A stretch of DNA of 64,000 nt, taken from the NCBI RefSeq assembly GCF_024195295.1, contig NZ_JAMFTH010000001.1:1178001-1242000 (forward strand), given 5' to 3'. Source of the DNA: Gilvimarinus xylanilyticus (GTDB lineage: Bacteria > Pseudomonadota > Gammaproteobacteria > Pseudomonadales > Cellvibrionaceae). Made by a program: the position numbers and the translations under genes. Within the stretch, counting starts at the first letter, position 1, and each line of letters starts with the position of its first letter. Below are positions 1 through 8,031 of this stretch, piece after piece. The notes under the pieces were generated by a model. The model did not search any database. It was not told the DNA's origin and saw only the letters and a list, made by a program, of their open reading frames with translations.

Positions 1-1
1 G

Positions 2-304
2 CTGCAAGAAAACGACTGGCAGGGCCAAATTAAGGCCATTGAGGCTCAGTTAACCCACGAACTGGCCCCCTGCCGGGATTTACCACAGGTAGAGGATGTG
101 CGGGTACTGGGGGGAATTGGTGTCGTGCAACTGCGCCAAGCGCCGCCTATGGAGGTCATTCAGCCGGCGCTAGTGGATCAGGGAATTTGGGTGCGCCCCT
201 TCGGCAAGCTGGTGTATATCATGCCGCCCTATTGCATTAACAAGGCGGACTTACGCTCACTGACCCAGGGGATTTACAAGGTGGTCAGCCACCTCAGCTC
301 ATAG
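2..304 (+). CDS. bioA: Adenosylmethionine-8-amino-7-oxononanoate aminotransferase, C-terminal end (partial)
   Basis: The last 100 codons of a gene entering from the left edge. The tail carries the BioA signature [11 protein letters not shown] followed by [18 protein letters not shown], very like the end of E. coli BioA. BioA is a PLP-dependent class III aminotransferase that converts KAPA to DAPA in biotin synthesis, using S-adenosylmethionine as amino donor. The PLP lysine lies outside the window, so activity cannot be judged. The stop overlaps the end of the convergent trpS gene by 11 bases, and no terminator lies between them. BioA is preferred over other class III aminotransferases because of the [10 protein letters not shown] block. 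Confidence 0.9.
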   Translation: MQENDWQGQIKAIEAQLTHELAPCRDLPQVEDVRVLGGIGVVQLRQAPPMEVIQPALVDQGIWVRPFGKLVYIMPPYCINKADLRSLTQGIYKVVSHLSS

Positions 305-1301
305 GTTTTAAACCCACTGCACGGCGCACTTTTTCCAGCAAAGGTGCGCTGTGTTCACGCGCTTTTACGGCACCGGCTTGCAGGATCTCTTCGATGTCGG
401 CCGGACGTTCCATCAGCTCAAAGTACTTCTCGCGGGACTCGCCAATTTGGCCGTTAATAAGCTCAAACAATTCGCGCTTGGCTTCGCCCCAGGCAATACC
501 GTCGGCAAACTTTTGGCGCATCTCGCTCACTTGCTCATCACTGGCGAAGGCTTCCCAAATCTGAAACACCGTCGAGGTATCCGGGTCTTTCGCCTCGCCC
601 GGCTCGAGCAAATTGGTTTTAATTTTGTTGATGTGCTTTTTCAGCTTTTTCTCGGGCAAAAACAAGGGAATGGTGTTGTTATAACTTTTGCTCATCTTGC
701 GGCCATCCAGGCCGTTTAAGGTGGCCACCTTGTCGTCCACCACCGCCTCGGGCAACACAAAATGGTCGCCATAGTGGTGGTTAAAACGCGCGGCAATATC
801 CCGAGCCATTTCAATATGCTGGATTTGGTCGCGCCCTACCGGAACTTTATTGGCGTTAAACATGAGTATATCCGCCGCCATTAGCACTGGGTAATTATAA
901 AGTCCCATGGTAATGCCGTAGTCTGGGTCTTCACCGGCCTCTTCGTTGGCCGCCACCGCCGCTTTGTAGGCGTGAGCGCGGTTCATCAAACCCTTGGCGG
1001 CCATACAGGTTAAAAACCAGCACAGCTCGGGAATTTCGGGCACATCGGACTGACGATAGAAAACGGCCTTTTCGGTGTTTAACCCCAAAGCGAGCCAAGT
1101 GGCAGCTATTTCACGGCGCGACTGTTCTACCCGCTCGGCGTCGTGGCATTTAATCAGTGCGTGGTAATCGGCCAAAAAGTAAAAGGATTCAAAGGCGGGA
1201 TCTTCACTGGCGGCAATGGCCGGACGGATAGCGCCCACGTAATTGCCCAAATGCGGGGTACCCGTGGTGGTGATACCGGTCAGTACGCGTTGCTTACTCA
1301 T
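294..1301 (-). CDS. trpS: Tryptophanyl-tRNA synthetase
   Basis: A class Ic aminoacyl-tRNA synthetase that charges tRNA-Trp in the cytoplasm. The 335-residue length fits bacterial TrpS. The HIGH-type motif is seen as PHLGN at residues 16-20 and the KMSKS loop is intact at about residues 202-206. The ATG at 1301 follows a GAGAG ribosome site. It lies 33 bases downstream of the glycosyltransferase gene on the same strand and appears to be the last gene of a leftward string that also contains tsaB and the M18 peptidase. Its 3' end overlaps convergent bioA. Nothing odd is seen in the sequence. Confidence 0.96.
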   Translation of the reverse strand: MSKQRVLTGITTTGTPHLGNYVGAIRPAIAASEDPAFESFYFLADYHALIKCHDAERVEQSRREIAATWLALGLNTEKAVFYRQSDVPEIPELCWFLTCMAAKGLMNRAHAYKAAVAANEEAGEDPDYGITMGLYNYPVLMAADILMFNANKVPVGRDQIQHIEMARDIAARFNHHYGDHFVLPEAVVDDKVATLNGLDGRKMSKSYNNTIPLFLPEKKLKKHINKIKTNLLEPGEAKDPDTSTVFQIWEAFASDEQVSEMRQKFADGIAWGEAKRELFELINGQIGESREKYFELMERPADIEEILQAGAVKAREHSAPLLEKVRRAVGLKPMS

Positions 1302-1333
1302 GCTGCTCTCTATTTGATTGGTAAAAACGGCGC

Positions 1334-2464
1334 CTATAATACAGCCCCAAACGGCGGTTGTGTAGCAAGCTGCTTTATAACTCGGCCATAGTCGGGGCCC
1401 AGGCGATTCCAGGAAAAGCAGGAGACATCCGGGGGCGCGGGCCAGCGCCCCTCGTTAAAGCGCGTTAAATGCTGCGCCAGGGCCACAGCCAAGTTCCTGG
1501 CGTCAGCCTCGCAATCGCCACTCACTGGATAGCACCCATCGCCAAAGTACTCGGGATAAACTTGACGCTCGGGCAGCACCGGGATACAACCCGAGGCTAC
1601 CGCCTCGAGCACGGCAAGACCCTGAAAATCGTGATCGGCGGTGGATACCACCAGATCGCAACGACGCAACAGCTGGCGATACTGCTCGGCCGATTCCACA
1701 TACCCCCACTGGCCCAGGCCATCTGCAGCGGTTAACAAATCGCGTATCTGGGTAAAAACCGGGGGAACTTGGCGAAAGCGCTGCCCCACCAGGTGCAATA
1801 CAAAAGGTAGCTTGCCATTATGTTCGCGGCATATGATCTGCAGGGCGCGGTAAAGCAACTCGGGGTTTTTATCGTACTCCCAGCGATGGTTCCAAACCAA
1901 CTGGAGTTTAGCCTGCCTGGCCTTTTCCGGCCTGCGAAACCACTCGCTCTCTATGGGCACAGGCAAAACCACCGATTTTTGCTGCAACTTTTCAACAATA
2001 CCGGGCGGAACCAGATCGGGCAGTTTTTTAAGCAAAGCTTCCGCACCCGCCATAAAACTGCAGCGATTGTAGTCTGAGTTAAACGCTAAGGTATCGGCGC
2101 ACAGCGCGCTGTAAAGGCTGACGATTTGCGGTTCGACGGAGTGAGATTGGTGCTTACTTTGAGGGTAAGCGAACTGGTTTTCGTGAAAGTACAACAGCGT
2201 TGGCAACTGACTGAGCGCCGGCACCATACCCCGCAGGCTGGACAAATCCACCATTGAGGTGGCAACCAGACAGTCGTAACCATCGGCCAGTGCCTGGGCG
2301 TGAAGACCGGCAAAGCTCAGGCTGTTGCCGCGTATGCGCCAACTAAAATAGCGCGGCGGCAAGGCAATGTGGGTAAAGTCGATGGCAGGCAAGTGTCGGC
2401 TTAAACCCTGCCGCCAACGTTTATGGCTGTCGGCGTCATAGCCCGACAGCAACAGCACTTTCAC
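1334..2464 (-). CDS. DUF3524/GTDC1-like glycosyltransferase (tRNA-queuosine mannosyltransferase-like)
   Basis: A 376-residue family-4-type glycosyltransferase. The first 170 residues match the DUF3524 domain of animal GTDC1, now known as the tRNA-queuosine alpha-mannosyltransferase [17 protein letters not shown] near residue 90, then [11 protein letters not shown] near 190. The C-terminal half has WGYVES, the acidic [16 protein letters not shown] nucleotide-sugar block and VYPEYF. These blocks are shared with the eukaryotic protein as I remember it. The start is GTG at 2464, sharing its G with the TAG stop of the M18 gene, so translation is probably coupled. Neighbours tsaB and trpS also act on tRNA. 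By inference it may glycosylate queuosine tRNA; another acceptor is possible and no substrate can be proven from sequence. Confidence 0.8.
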   Translation of the reverse strand: MKVLLLSGYDADSHKRWRQGLSRHLPAIDFTHIALPPRYFSWRIRGNSLSFAGLHAQALADGYDCLVATSMVDLSSLRGMVPALSQLPTLLYFHENQFAYPQSKHQSHSVEPQIVSLYSALCADTLAFNSDYNRCSFMAGAEALLKKLPDLVPPGIVEKLQQKSVVLPVPIESEWFRRPEKARQAKLQLVWNHRWEYDKNPELLYRALQIICREHNGKLPFVLHLVGQRFRQVPPVFTQIRDLLTAADGLGQWGYVESAEQYRQLLRRCDLVVSTADHDFQGLAVLEAVASGCIPVLPERQVYPEYFGDGCYPVSGDCEADARNLAVALAQHLTRFNEGRWPAPPDVSCFSWNRLGPDYGRVIKQLATQPPFGAVL

Positions 2465-3792
2465 TATTGCGTCTCAAACCGTCCCGGCGCCTGGGGGCGG
2501 GCAAAATAAGCCTGAATGACACGGGCCAAGGCAAAAGCGTCATCGCTGCCGGCCAGCTCGCGAGTTGAATGCATGGCAAATGTGGGGACACCCACATCGA
2601 TGGTTTTAACCCCCACCTCGGCCGAGGTGATGGGACCGATGGTACTGCCACACTCCATATCGGTGCGCGAGACAAAACTTTGCACCGACACACCGACTTG
2701 CGCACACAGCATTTTAAACAACCCACTGGTTTCGCTGGTGGTGGCGTAGCGCTGATTGGCGTTAATTTTAATCACCGGCCCAGCGTTCAGCACGGGGCCG
2801 TGTTCGGCGTCGTGCTTTTGCACAAAGTTAGGGTGCACCGCGTGTGCATTGTCCGCCGAAATCATCATAGAGGCGTCGAGCGTGCGCAATCGCGCGCTGA
2901 CATCGGGCTGCAAGCGCTGTAGAAATTGCTCCAGCATGGGCCCTTTGGCTCCACAAGCCGAAGCACTGCCAATCTCTTCGTGATCCGTACACACCAATAG
3001 ACAGCTCTGAGCGTCATCGGCGCGTTTGATCGCATCCAACCCCACATAACAGCTGAGTAGGTTATCCAAGCGCGCACTGGCGACAAACTCGCCTTTCAGC
3101 CCCATTTGCGCCGGTTTTTGGGTGTCGTACAAAGACAGCTCAAAATCGAGAATTTCCCGCACCTCAAGCCCCGGATGCTCCGCCTGCAGCTGCGCCATTA
3201 ACAGGGCCGAAAAGGTAAACTCGTCGGGGTTTTCATCGGCCAGCATCAAAATAGGCCGGATGTCCGTTTGCGGATTAATACTGCGATTGCGGTTGGCTTC
3301 TCGGTCTAAGTGAATGGCCAAGCTGGGCACTACAGCAATAGGTGCGCGAAAGTCGATTAAGCGACTTGCGGGCGAGCCCGAGGCCGACCGAAAAGTCACC
3401 CTTCCGGCCAGCGAAAGGTCGCGATCGAACCAAGTTGATAGCAATACGCCGCCATAGGTTTCAACCCCCAGTTGGTAGTAGCCCGCACTGGTGACCTTGG
3501 CATTGGGTTTCACTTTAAGACAGGGGCTGTCTGTGTGCGCGCCCAACATCCGAATGCCGCTTTCGGCCAAAGGGGCTCGGCCGTGTATAAATGCAATCAG
3601 CGAAGAGCCATTGCGAATAACGAAGTAGCGCCCGCCCGGCTCAAGCTGCCAGTGATCCGCCTCGTCGATTTCGCGAAATCCCGCGTCGCTTAACTGCCGG
3701 GCCATTTCCCGAGTGGCATGAAACGGGGTGGGCGATGTGGCGATAAAATCAATCAACCCGCTATTAAAGGTTGCGTTGCTGGGCTCTGTCAT
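2464..3792 (-). CDS. apeB: M18 family metallo-aminopeptidase
   Basis: A cytoplasmic aminopeptidase of the M18 (aspartyl aminopeptidase/ApeB) family, 442 residues, a normal length. Metal-ligand motifs are visible in order: AHTDSP (about residue 86), WFDRDLSLAGRV (about 118), CTDHEEIGS with the catalytic and ligand glutamates (about 268), SADNAHAVHP (about 310) and the C-terminal AMHSTREL histidine. Such enzymes are dodecameric dinuclear-zinc peptidases that remove N-terminal, often acidic, residues. The ATG at 3792 has GAGA upstream. The stop overlaps the GTG start of the glycosyltransferase by one base. It sits 98 bases downstream of tsaB on the same strand. Confidence 0.93.
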   Translation of the reverse strand: MTEPSNATFNSGLIDFIATSPTPFHATREMARQLSDAGFREIDEADHWQLEPGGRYFVIRNGSSLIAFIHGRAPLAESGIRMLGAHTDSPCLKVKPNAKVTSAGYYQLGVETYGGVLLSTWFDRDLSLAGRVTFRSASGSPASRLIDFRAPIAVVPSLAIHLDREANRNRSINPQTDIRPILMLADENPDEFTFSALLMAQLQAEHPGLEVREILDFELSLYDTQKPAQMGLKGEFVASARLDNLLSCYVGLDAIKRADDAQSCLLVCTDHEEIGSASACGAKGPMLEQFLQRLQPDVSARLRTLDASMMISADNAHAVHPNFVQKHDAEHGPVLNAGPVIKINANQRYATTSETSGLFKMLCAQVGVSVQSFVSRTDMECGSTIGPITSAEVGVKTIDVGVPTFAMHSTRELAGSDDAFALARVIQAYFARPQAPGRFETQ

Positions 3793-3890
3793 AATGTATC
3801 TCAGTGGGTATTTATTCGGCCATGAAAGTTGTCGGGTCGGTGCGCTCCGTAAAAACCGGGGTTCTCACGCCGCTCCGACCGTTTTCGAGA

Positions 3891-4583
3891 CTAAGAGGAG
3901 CGAATACGTTCGCGCTTTTTCCAGGAAACCTTATCGCGAATATACATTGGCTGGACCTCGAGCACGTCAATAGCGTCACCGGTCAGCCACTGCTGCTCGG
4001 CCAACGCCAGTACCGATGTTGCCCGGAGGTTCGCATCGGGCTGCGCCTCGTGTCCGGAGTTCGCCAAGGGCGCTAGCGACCACCCTGCCCCAACACCAAC
4101 CACCGTAATTTGCTGCTCATCCAGCCAGCGCACAACATCCTCGGGCGACGAGGCCGCAGGCGCTTTATATTCGCTGATCTCACCTTGAACAACGCGGTAT
4201 ACCGCCCAATAAGTCTCTCCCATCCGGGCATCCAGCGCCGGCAGCAGCCATTCGACTTCGGGGGTTTGATTCAGTTGCTGCCAGGCCAGCGCTTCGAGAG
4301 TTGAGACCGCAATTACGGGTAAATCCGCCGCAAACGCCAGCCCCTGAATAACGCCCATACCAATTCGCAAGCCGGTAAAAGAACCGGGACCCGCGGCAAT
4401 GGCCAGGGCATCCAAATCTTTGAGGCTTATCTGCGCCTGTTCCAGCACTTCATCAATCATGGGCAAAGCGCGCTGGGTGTGGCTTTGCGCCGCAAGTTCG
4501 TAACTCTGCCATTGCTGATCCCCGACAGATAACGCTACCGAACAGGCCTCTCCTGAGGTATCCAAGGCAAGAATAGCGGTCAT
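3891..4583 (-). CDS. tsaB: tRNA threonylcarbamoyladenosine biosynthesis protein TsaB
   Basis: The 230-residue non-catalytic partner of TsaD in the t6A37 tRNA-modifying complex (with TsaC and TsaE). The N-terminus MTAILALDTSGEACSVAL and the block AGPGSFTGLRIGMGVIQGLA are diagnostic of the ASKHA-fold TsaB/YeaZ family. I chose the ATG at 4583, with GGAGAG upstream, rather than an in-frame start 18 codons earlier, because homologues begin here. An adk-tsaB neighbourhood is seen in Pseudomonas; here a histone H1-like gene with its own terminator lies between them. The gene probably heads a unit with the M18 peptidase, glycosyltransferase and trpS. Confidence 0.94.
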   Translation of the reverse strand: MTAILALDTSGEACSVALSVGDQQWQSYELAAQSHTQRALPMIDEVLEQAQISLKDLDALAIAAGPGSFTGLRIGMGVIQGLAFAADLPVIAVSTLEALAWQQLNQTPEVEWLLPALDARMGETYWAVYRVVQGEISEYKAPAASSPEDVVRWLDEQQITVVGVGAGWSLAPLANSGHEAQPDANLRATSVLALAEQQWLTGDAIDVLEVQPMYIRDKVSWKKRERIRSS

Positions 4584-4640
4584 GGGTTCTCTCCACGGCA
4601 AAAGCTCTATTTTGACAGATCGTGCAGCAACCACCAAGCC

Positions 4641-4672
4641 AGAAACAAAAAACCCCCGCCGAGGCAGGGGTT
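4641..4672 (-). terminator. Rho-independent terminator of the H1-like gene
   Basis: On the minus strand an ACCCC-x-GCC / GGC-x-GGGGT hairpin (4652-4671, one mismatch) is followed by a T6 run. It sits 22 bases after the stop of the H1-like gene and upstream of tsaB, separating the two units. Confidence 0.85.
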
Positions 4673-4693
4673 GAGTGGGTCAAACCTTTGGGT

Positions 4694-5380
4694 TTACGCC
4701 TTTTTTGCGGGGCGACCGCGTTTGGCGGCGGTTTTACGTTTTGCCGGCGCCTTACGGGTTTTGGCCTTCGCCTTAGCGGCCTCTTTGCGCTCAATTTCAC
4801 GCAACTTGGCTTTCGCCTTTTTCTCGGCGGCCTTAGCCTTAGCTGACAACTTGCGCGAAGCCGCTTTGACTTTTTGCGCATCGGCTTTCGCACGGGCCTT
4901 TAACCACTTAACCTCAAATGCCGCCTTGGCTTTTTCCAGATCGGATTGCGCGCGCGCAGACAAACGCTCCTCCATCTCCTGAACCTTGGCTTTGCTGGCC
5001 GCTTCAGTCGCACGCGCCGCCGCTAAGGTTTTTTCTTTTGCCAGGTTCGATTTTTGTTGCGCCAATTTTGCGCGTAGATCACGCGCTTTTTCATTGGCGC
5101 GGGCGACGCCATTAGCGGCGGTTTTTGCAGCGCGCTTATCAACCGCTTTCGCGCTTTTGGCTGCTTTAGCTTTTGCGGCCTTGGCTTTCGCGCGGGCTGC
5201 ATCAAGCTTTTTGCTGTGCGCATCCAACTGAGCCTGTGCTTTATCGACCGCGGTTTGCGCTTTTGCGACTGCTGGATCAACACTTGCCGTCGCCGCTTGA
5301 GCGCGCGTAGGGGATTTACGGGTTACGGACTTACGTTTAGCTGGCGTCTTGCGCGCTGTTTTTTTCGCAACTCTGGCCAT
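4694..5380 (-). CDS. Histone H1-like lysine/alanine-rich DNA-binding protein
   Basis: A 228-residue, extremely basic protein built mainly from K, A and R. The N-terminal 30 residues (KKTARKTPAKRKSVTRKSP) and C-terminal 40 residues resemble eukaryotic H1 tails and the Pseudomonas AlgP/chlamydial Hc1 type. The C-terminus ends KRGRPAKKA, with an AT-hook-like GRP core. The middle (about residues 40-190) is a long heptad-like alanine/lysine helix with E, D and Q, likely a coiled coil or extended helix. By inference it is a nucleoid protein. The ATG has AGGAGA upstream, and an AT-rich leader and a strong terminator make it a single-gene unit. The low-complexity composition makes exact orthology uncertain; no globular enzyme domain is visible. 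Confidence 0.8.
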   Translation of the reverse strand: MARVAKKTARKTPAKRKSVTRKSPTRAQAATASVDPAVAKAQTAVDKAQAQLDAHSKKLDAARAKAKAAKAKAAKSAKAVDKRAAKTAANGVARANEKARDLRAKLAQQKSNLAKEKTLAAARATEAASKAKVQEMEERLSARAQSDLEKAKAAFEVKWLKARAKADAQKVKAASRKLSAKAKAAEKKAKAKLREIERKEAAKAKAKTRKAPAKRKTAAKRGRPAKKA

Positions 5381-5842
5381 AAAATATCTCCTAAAAATAT
5401 CGTTAAATTATCGACTCGTTTTGTGCACAGCACCTTAAAACTGCAACAACATTGTAAATATATTTAAAAAATATACAAATTGCACGTTTATACAGCAAAA
5501 ACTGAAAAAATGTCGTCTGCAGCAGAAGGATATACATGTTTTTATTCGTAGGTGTTTTTGCATTTATTCCGTGACAACCCAAATCAATTGCGCGTAACAC
5601 TTACACGACGTTTTAAGCGAATTATTACGATGAGAAACACCTTTTATACTACACGCACGCGCCATCTTATTTTTAGTGTTTATTATCTATAGACACAAAT
5701 AACCCGCGATCTAGCACTACACGCCAAGCAAAGACTATGTCTTTCCCACTTAAAATACAGGTACAAAAAAGCCCGATGTCGGATCACGCCTCGACAAGAG
5801 GACGTTGAACATCGGGCCTTTGTTGAGTTTTGGCGCGGGAAA
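5381..5842. other. AT-rich intergenic region upstream of the H1-like gene
   Basis: About 460 bases without a credible gene. 5381-5765 is clearly more AT-rich than its surroundings and presumably holds the H1-like gene promoter; a loose palindrome, TTGTA (5452-5456) to TACAA (5474-5478), encloses an A/T-only core. The part near 5843 is the adk terminator. A 65-codon open frame at 5403-5600 (minus) has no family signature and is not accepted. Confidence 0.7.
5766..5818 (-). terminator. Rho-independent terminator of adk
   Basis: A 9-bp perfect stem, GCCCGATGT (5771-5779) with ACATCGGGC (5809-5817), encloses a smaller CCTC/GAGG hairpin. It is followed on the minus strand by T6. It lies 25 bases after the adk stop. 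Confidence 0.88.
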
Positions 5843-6538
<696 letters not shown>

Positions 6539-6695
6539 TTATTGTGTAAAAAGGCCAACCAGCGCCCATTTTGCGCTGTACAGAAAAAAGGCGATACGAT
6601 ACACGGCTGTTGGCTGAATCACAAGATCGTGCCGCGCTGCATAGCTAAACCTTTGTTTTAGCTAAGCTTTCCTCTATAGTTAAATGACACACTAA

Positions 6696-6727
6696 AGGAG
6701 CCTCTGATTAAGTCCCCAGTGGCCTCT
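6696..6727 (+). repeat. Left terminal inverted repeat of MITE-like element
   Basis: 32 bases beginning AGGAGCCTCTG; matches the reverse complement of 7027-7058 at 29 of 32 positions. Confidence 0.8.
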
Positions 6728-7026
6728 GGCTTACAGAGCTTTTCGAGATCAAGGCGGGGAACTGAAAGCGGGCTGACGGCCCGGTGAGGTGAGCCAACAC
6801 AGAGATCGGAAAGCTCTGTAAGCCCCGAAGGGCGCGGCCAAAACGTCCATCCGCTGTGTTGCCTACACGGATGTAGGTAAGGGCCGTGAGCAGGACGCGG
6901 AAGGCTTGCACTTCTTGCCAAGGACTATGGCCATTGCCTGCGAAGCGCGCCAAGGGCAATGGATTGCCCGAATGCCGGAAAGGCAGGAGCATTTTCCGGC
7001 GAGGGAGTGAACGTTTTGACTCGCGC

Positions 7027-7058
7027 AGAGACCACTGGGAACTTGATCAGAGGCTCCT
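7027..7058 (-). repeat. Right terminal inverted repeat of MITE-like element
   Basis: Inverted partner of 6696-6727, ending CAGAGGCTCCT. The 6500-6695 stretch to the left of the element also contains a separate 8-bp palindrome TAGCTAAA / TTTAGCTA (6642-6649, 6657-6664) in the adk promoter region. Confidence 0.8.
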
Positions 7059-7093
7059 AAGACCTATCCAAGCAATCCGACGAGGTAACCACC

Positions 7094-7426
7094 ATGGACA
7101 CAAAACCGGGCGAATTATTGCAACACTGGAATGATACGGTGGGCGGTCAGCTCACCTCCGATAGCTACCAGGTTCGACTTCCCATCGAAGCGGCGGCGAA
7201 AGTAGAGGCTCTGGCGGAGATGTTCCCTAAAACCACCACTGAGCATCTGCTGGGGGATTTGATTGCATCAGCGCTCTACGAGCTGGAAGAATCTATGCCT
7301 TATGTGAAGGGAGACAAGGTAATAGCCCACGACGAGATGGGCGACGAAATCTACGAGGACAAGGGCCCCACCCGCGAGTTTCTGGCATTGAGCGCGCAAA
7401 AGCTTAAGGAGTTGAAAGCCCGCTAG
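7094..7426 (+). CDS. Small conserved gammaproteobacterial protein, function unknown
   Basis: A 110-residue acidic soluble protein with no signal peptide or membrane segment. The pattern (WNDT...YQVRLPIEAAAKVEALAEMFP...LLGDLIASALYELEESMPYV...EIYEDKGPT) is one I recognise from Pseudomonas proteins that databases sometimes label type 1 pili tip component; that label has no visible support in the sequence. The residues 25-70 region could form a ribbon-helix-helix-like or helical fold (inference). The ATG at 7094 follows AGGT. The promoter must lie in or just after the MITE-like element, whose right end is 35 bases upstream, so the insertion may have altered its control. Confidence 0.75.
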   Translation: MDTKPGELLQHWNDTVGGQLTSDSYQVRLPIEAAAKVEALAEMFPKTTTEHLLGDLIASALYELEESMPYVKGDKVIAHDEMGDEIYEDKGPTREFLALSAQKLKELKAR

Positions 7427-7433
7427 AGCGACT

Positions 7434-7454
7434 GCGCCCGAAAGCTTCGGGCGC
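7434..7454. terminator. GC-rich hairpin between convergent genes
   Basis: Perfect 9-bp stem GCGCCCGAA / TTCGGGCGC with a 3-base loop, placed between the convergent genes ending at 7426 and 7480. No T-tract on either side, so it may be a weak or 3'-stabilising terminator. Confidence 0.5.
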
Positions 7455-7479
7455 CCTCAGCTGCGGCCCGATTAGTAGG

Positions 7480-8007
7480 CTAGGCATCCACCTCGGCGTA
7501 TTTGCCTCCTTCGCGGTAGATAACCTCTGCCACAATTTCTGCGGGGGTTTTAGCGTAACAGTTAATGGTAATATCGGCGTACTTTTCATACAAAGGCACC
7601 CGCTCGGCGTAAAGCTCGGAAAAACTCTGCTCCTCGGGCTTGGCAATTCCCCGGCGGGTCATGTTATCGATACGCTCCACCAGATCATCTTCGGGCAGAG
7701 CCAAATAGACCACTTGCCCCAGGCTGCGCAAAAACTGCATCGCCGCATCGCTGTACACCGCACTTCCGCCGGTGGCGACCACATGGTAGTCACCCTGTAG
7801 CTGCAGCAAGGTGGCCTCTTCAAGTTCGCGCAGGTGCATATGCCCCGCTTCGTTAATAATATCTTGCAGGGTTTTACCCACATGGGTTTGGATCAGCAGA
7901 TCCGTGTCGACAAAATCACGCGCTATCTCTTTGGCCAGTAGCACACCGATGGTGCTTTTACCCGCACCGGGCATACCGATAAGAATAATACTGTTGCTGC
8001 GAGTCAC
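7480..8007 (-). CDS. Shikimate kinase family protein
   Basis: A 175-residue P-loop kinase: GMPGAGKST at 11-19, D34-T-D36, R60 with E63, a lid arginine in MTRRGIA, and ERVPLYEKYAD, all matching shikimate kinase (shikimate + ATP to shikimate 3-phosphate). The shikimate-binding GGG motif reads GGS (ATGGSAV), as in a second subgroup usually annotated as shikimate kinase whose role is less certain. It is not next to aroB, where the main gammaproteobacterial aroK sits, so it may be a second copy or a related small-molecule kinase. The start is GTG at 8007 with GAGGAG upstream, 24 bases downstream of the chemoreceptor gene on the same strand. Confidence 0.8.
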   Translation of the reverse strand: MTRSNSIILIGMPGAGKSTIGVLLAKEIARDFVDTDLLIQTHVGKTLQDIINEAGHMHLRELEEATLLQLQGDYHVVATGGSAVYSDAAMQFLRSLGQVVYLALPEDDLVERIDNMTRRGIAKPEEQSFSELYAERVPLYEKYADITINCYAKTPAEIVAEVIYREGGKYAEVDA

Positions 8008-8031
8008 GAAAAAGCTCCTCTAGGACGAAAG

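Larger units (their letters stand above)
6696..7058. mobile_element. MITE-like non-coding element with terminal inverted repeats
   Basis: A 363-base element in the 594-base gene-free gap 6500-7093. Its ends are 32-bp imperfect inverted repeats (AGGAGCCTCTGATTAAGT... at the left) differing at three positions. Inside are perfect stems: 15 bp (6728-6742 with 6810-6824), 8 bp (6931-6938 with 6955-6962) and 8 bp (6974-6981 with 6993-7000). CTAA occurs at 6692-6695 and 7057-7060, close to both ends; this recalls the YTAR target of IS5-type elements, though it is offset by two bases and is not a clean duplication. No transposase is encoded; open frames of 87 and 94 codons on the minus strand look spurious. 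It is probably a non-autonomous element moved by a transposase elsewhere. Confidence 0.65.

Noticed and set aside
5403-5600. 65-codon open frame on the minus strand upstream of the H1-like gene
   Set aside because: AT-rich non-coding composition, no ribosome site and no family pattern.
6658-6992. Two overlapping minus-strand open frames inside the MITE-like element
   Set aside because: They lie across the inverted repeats and hairpins; their sequence is explained by the repeat structure. Similar translated repeats are often annotated as hypothetical proteins.
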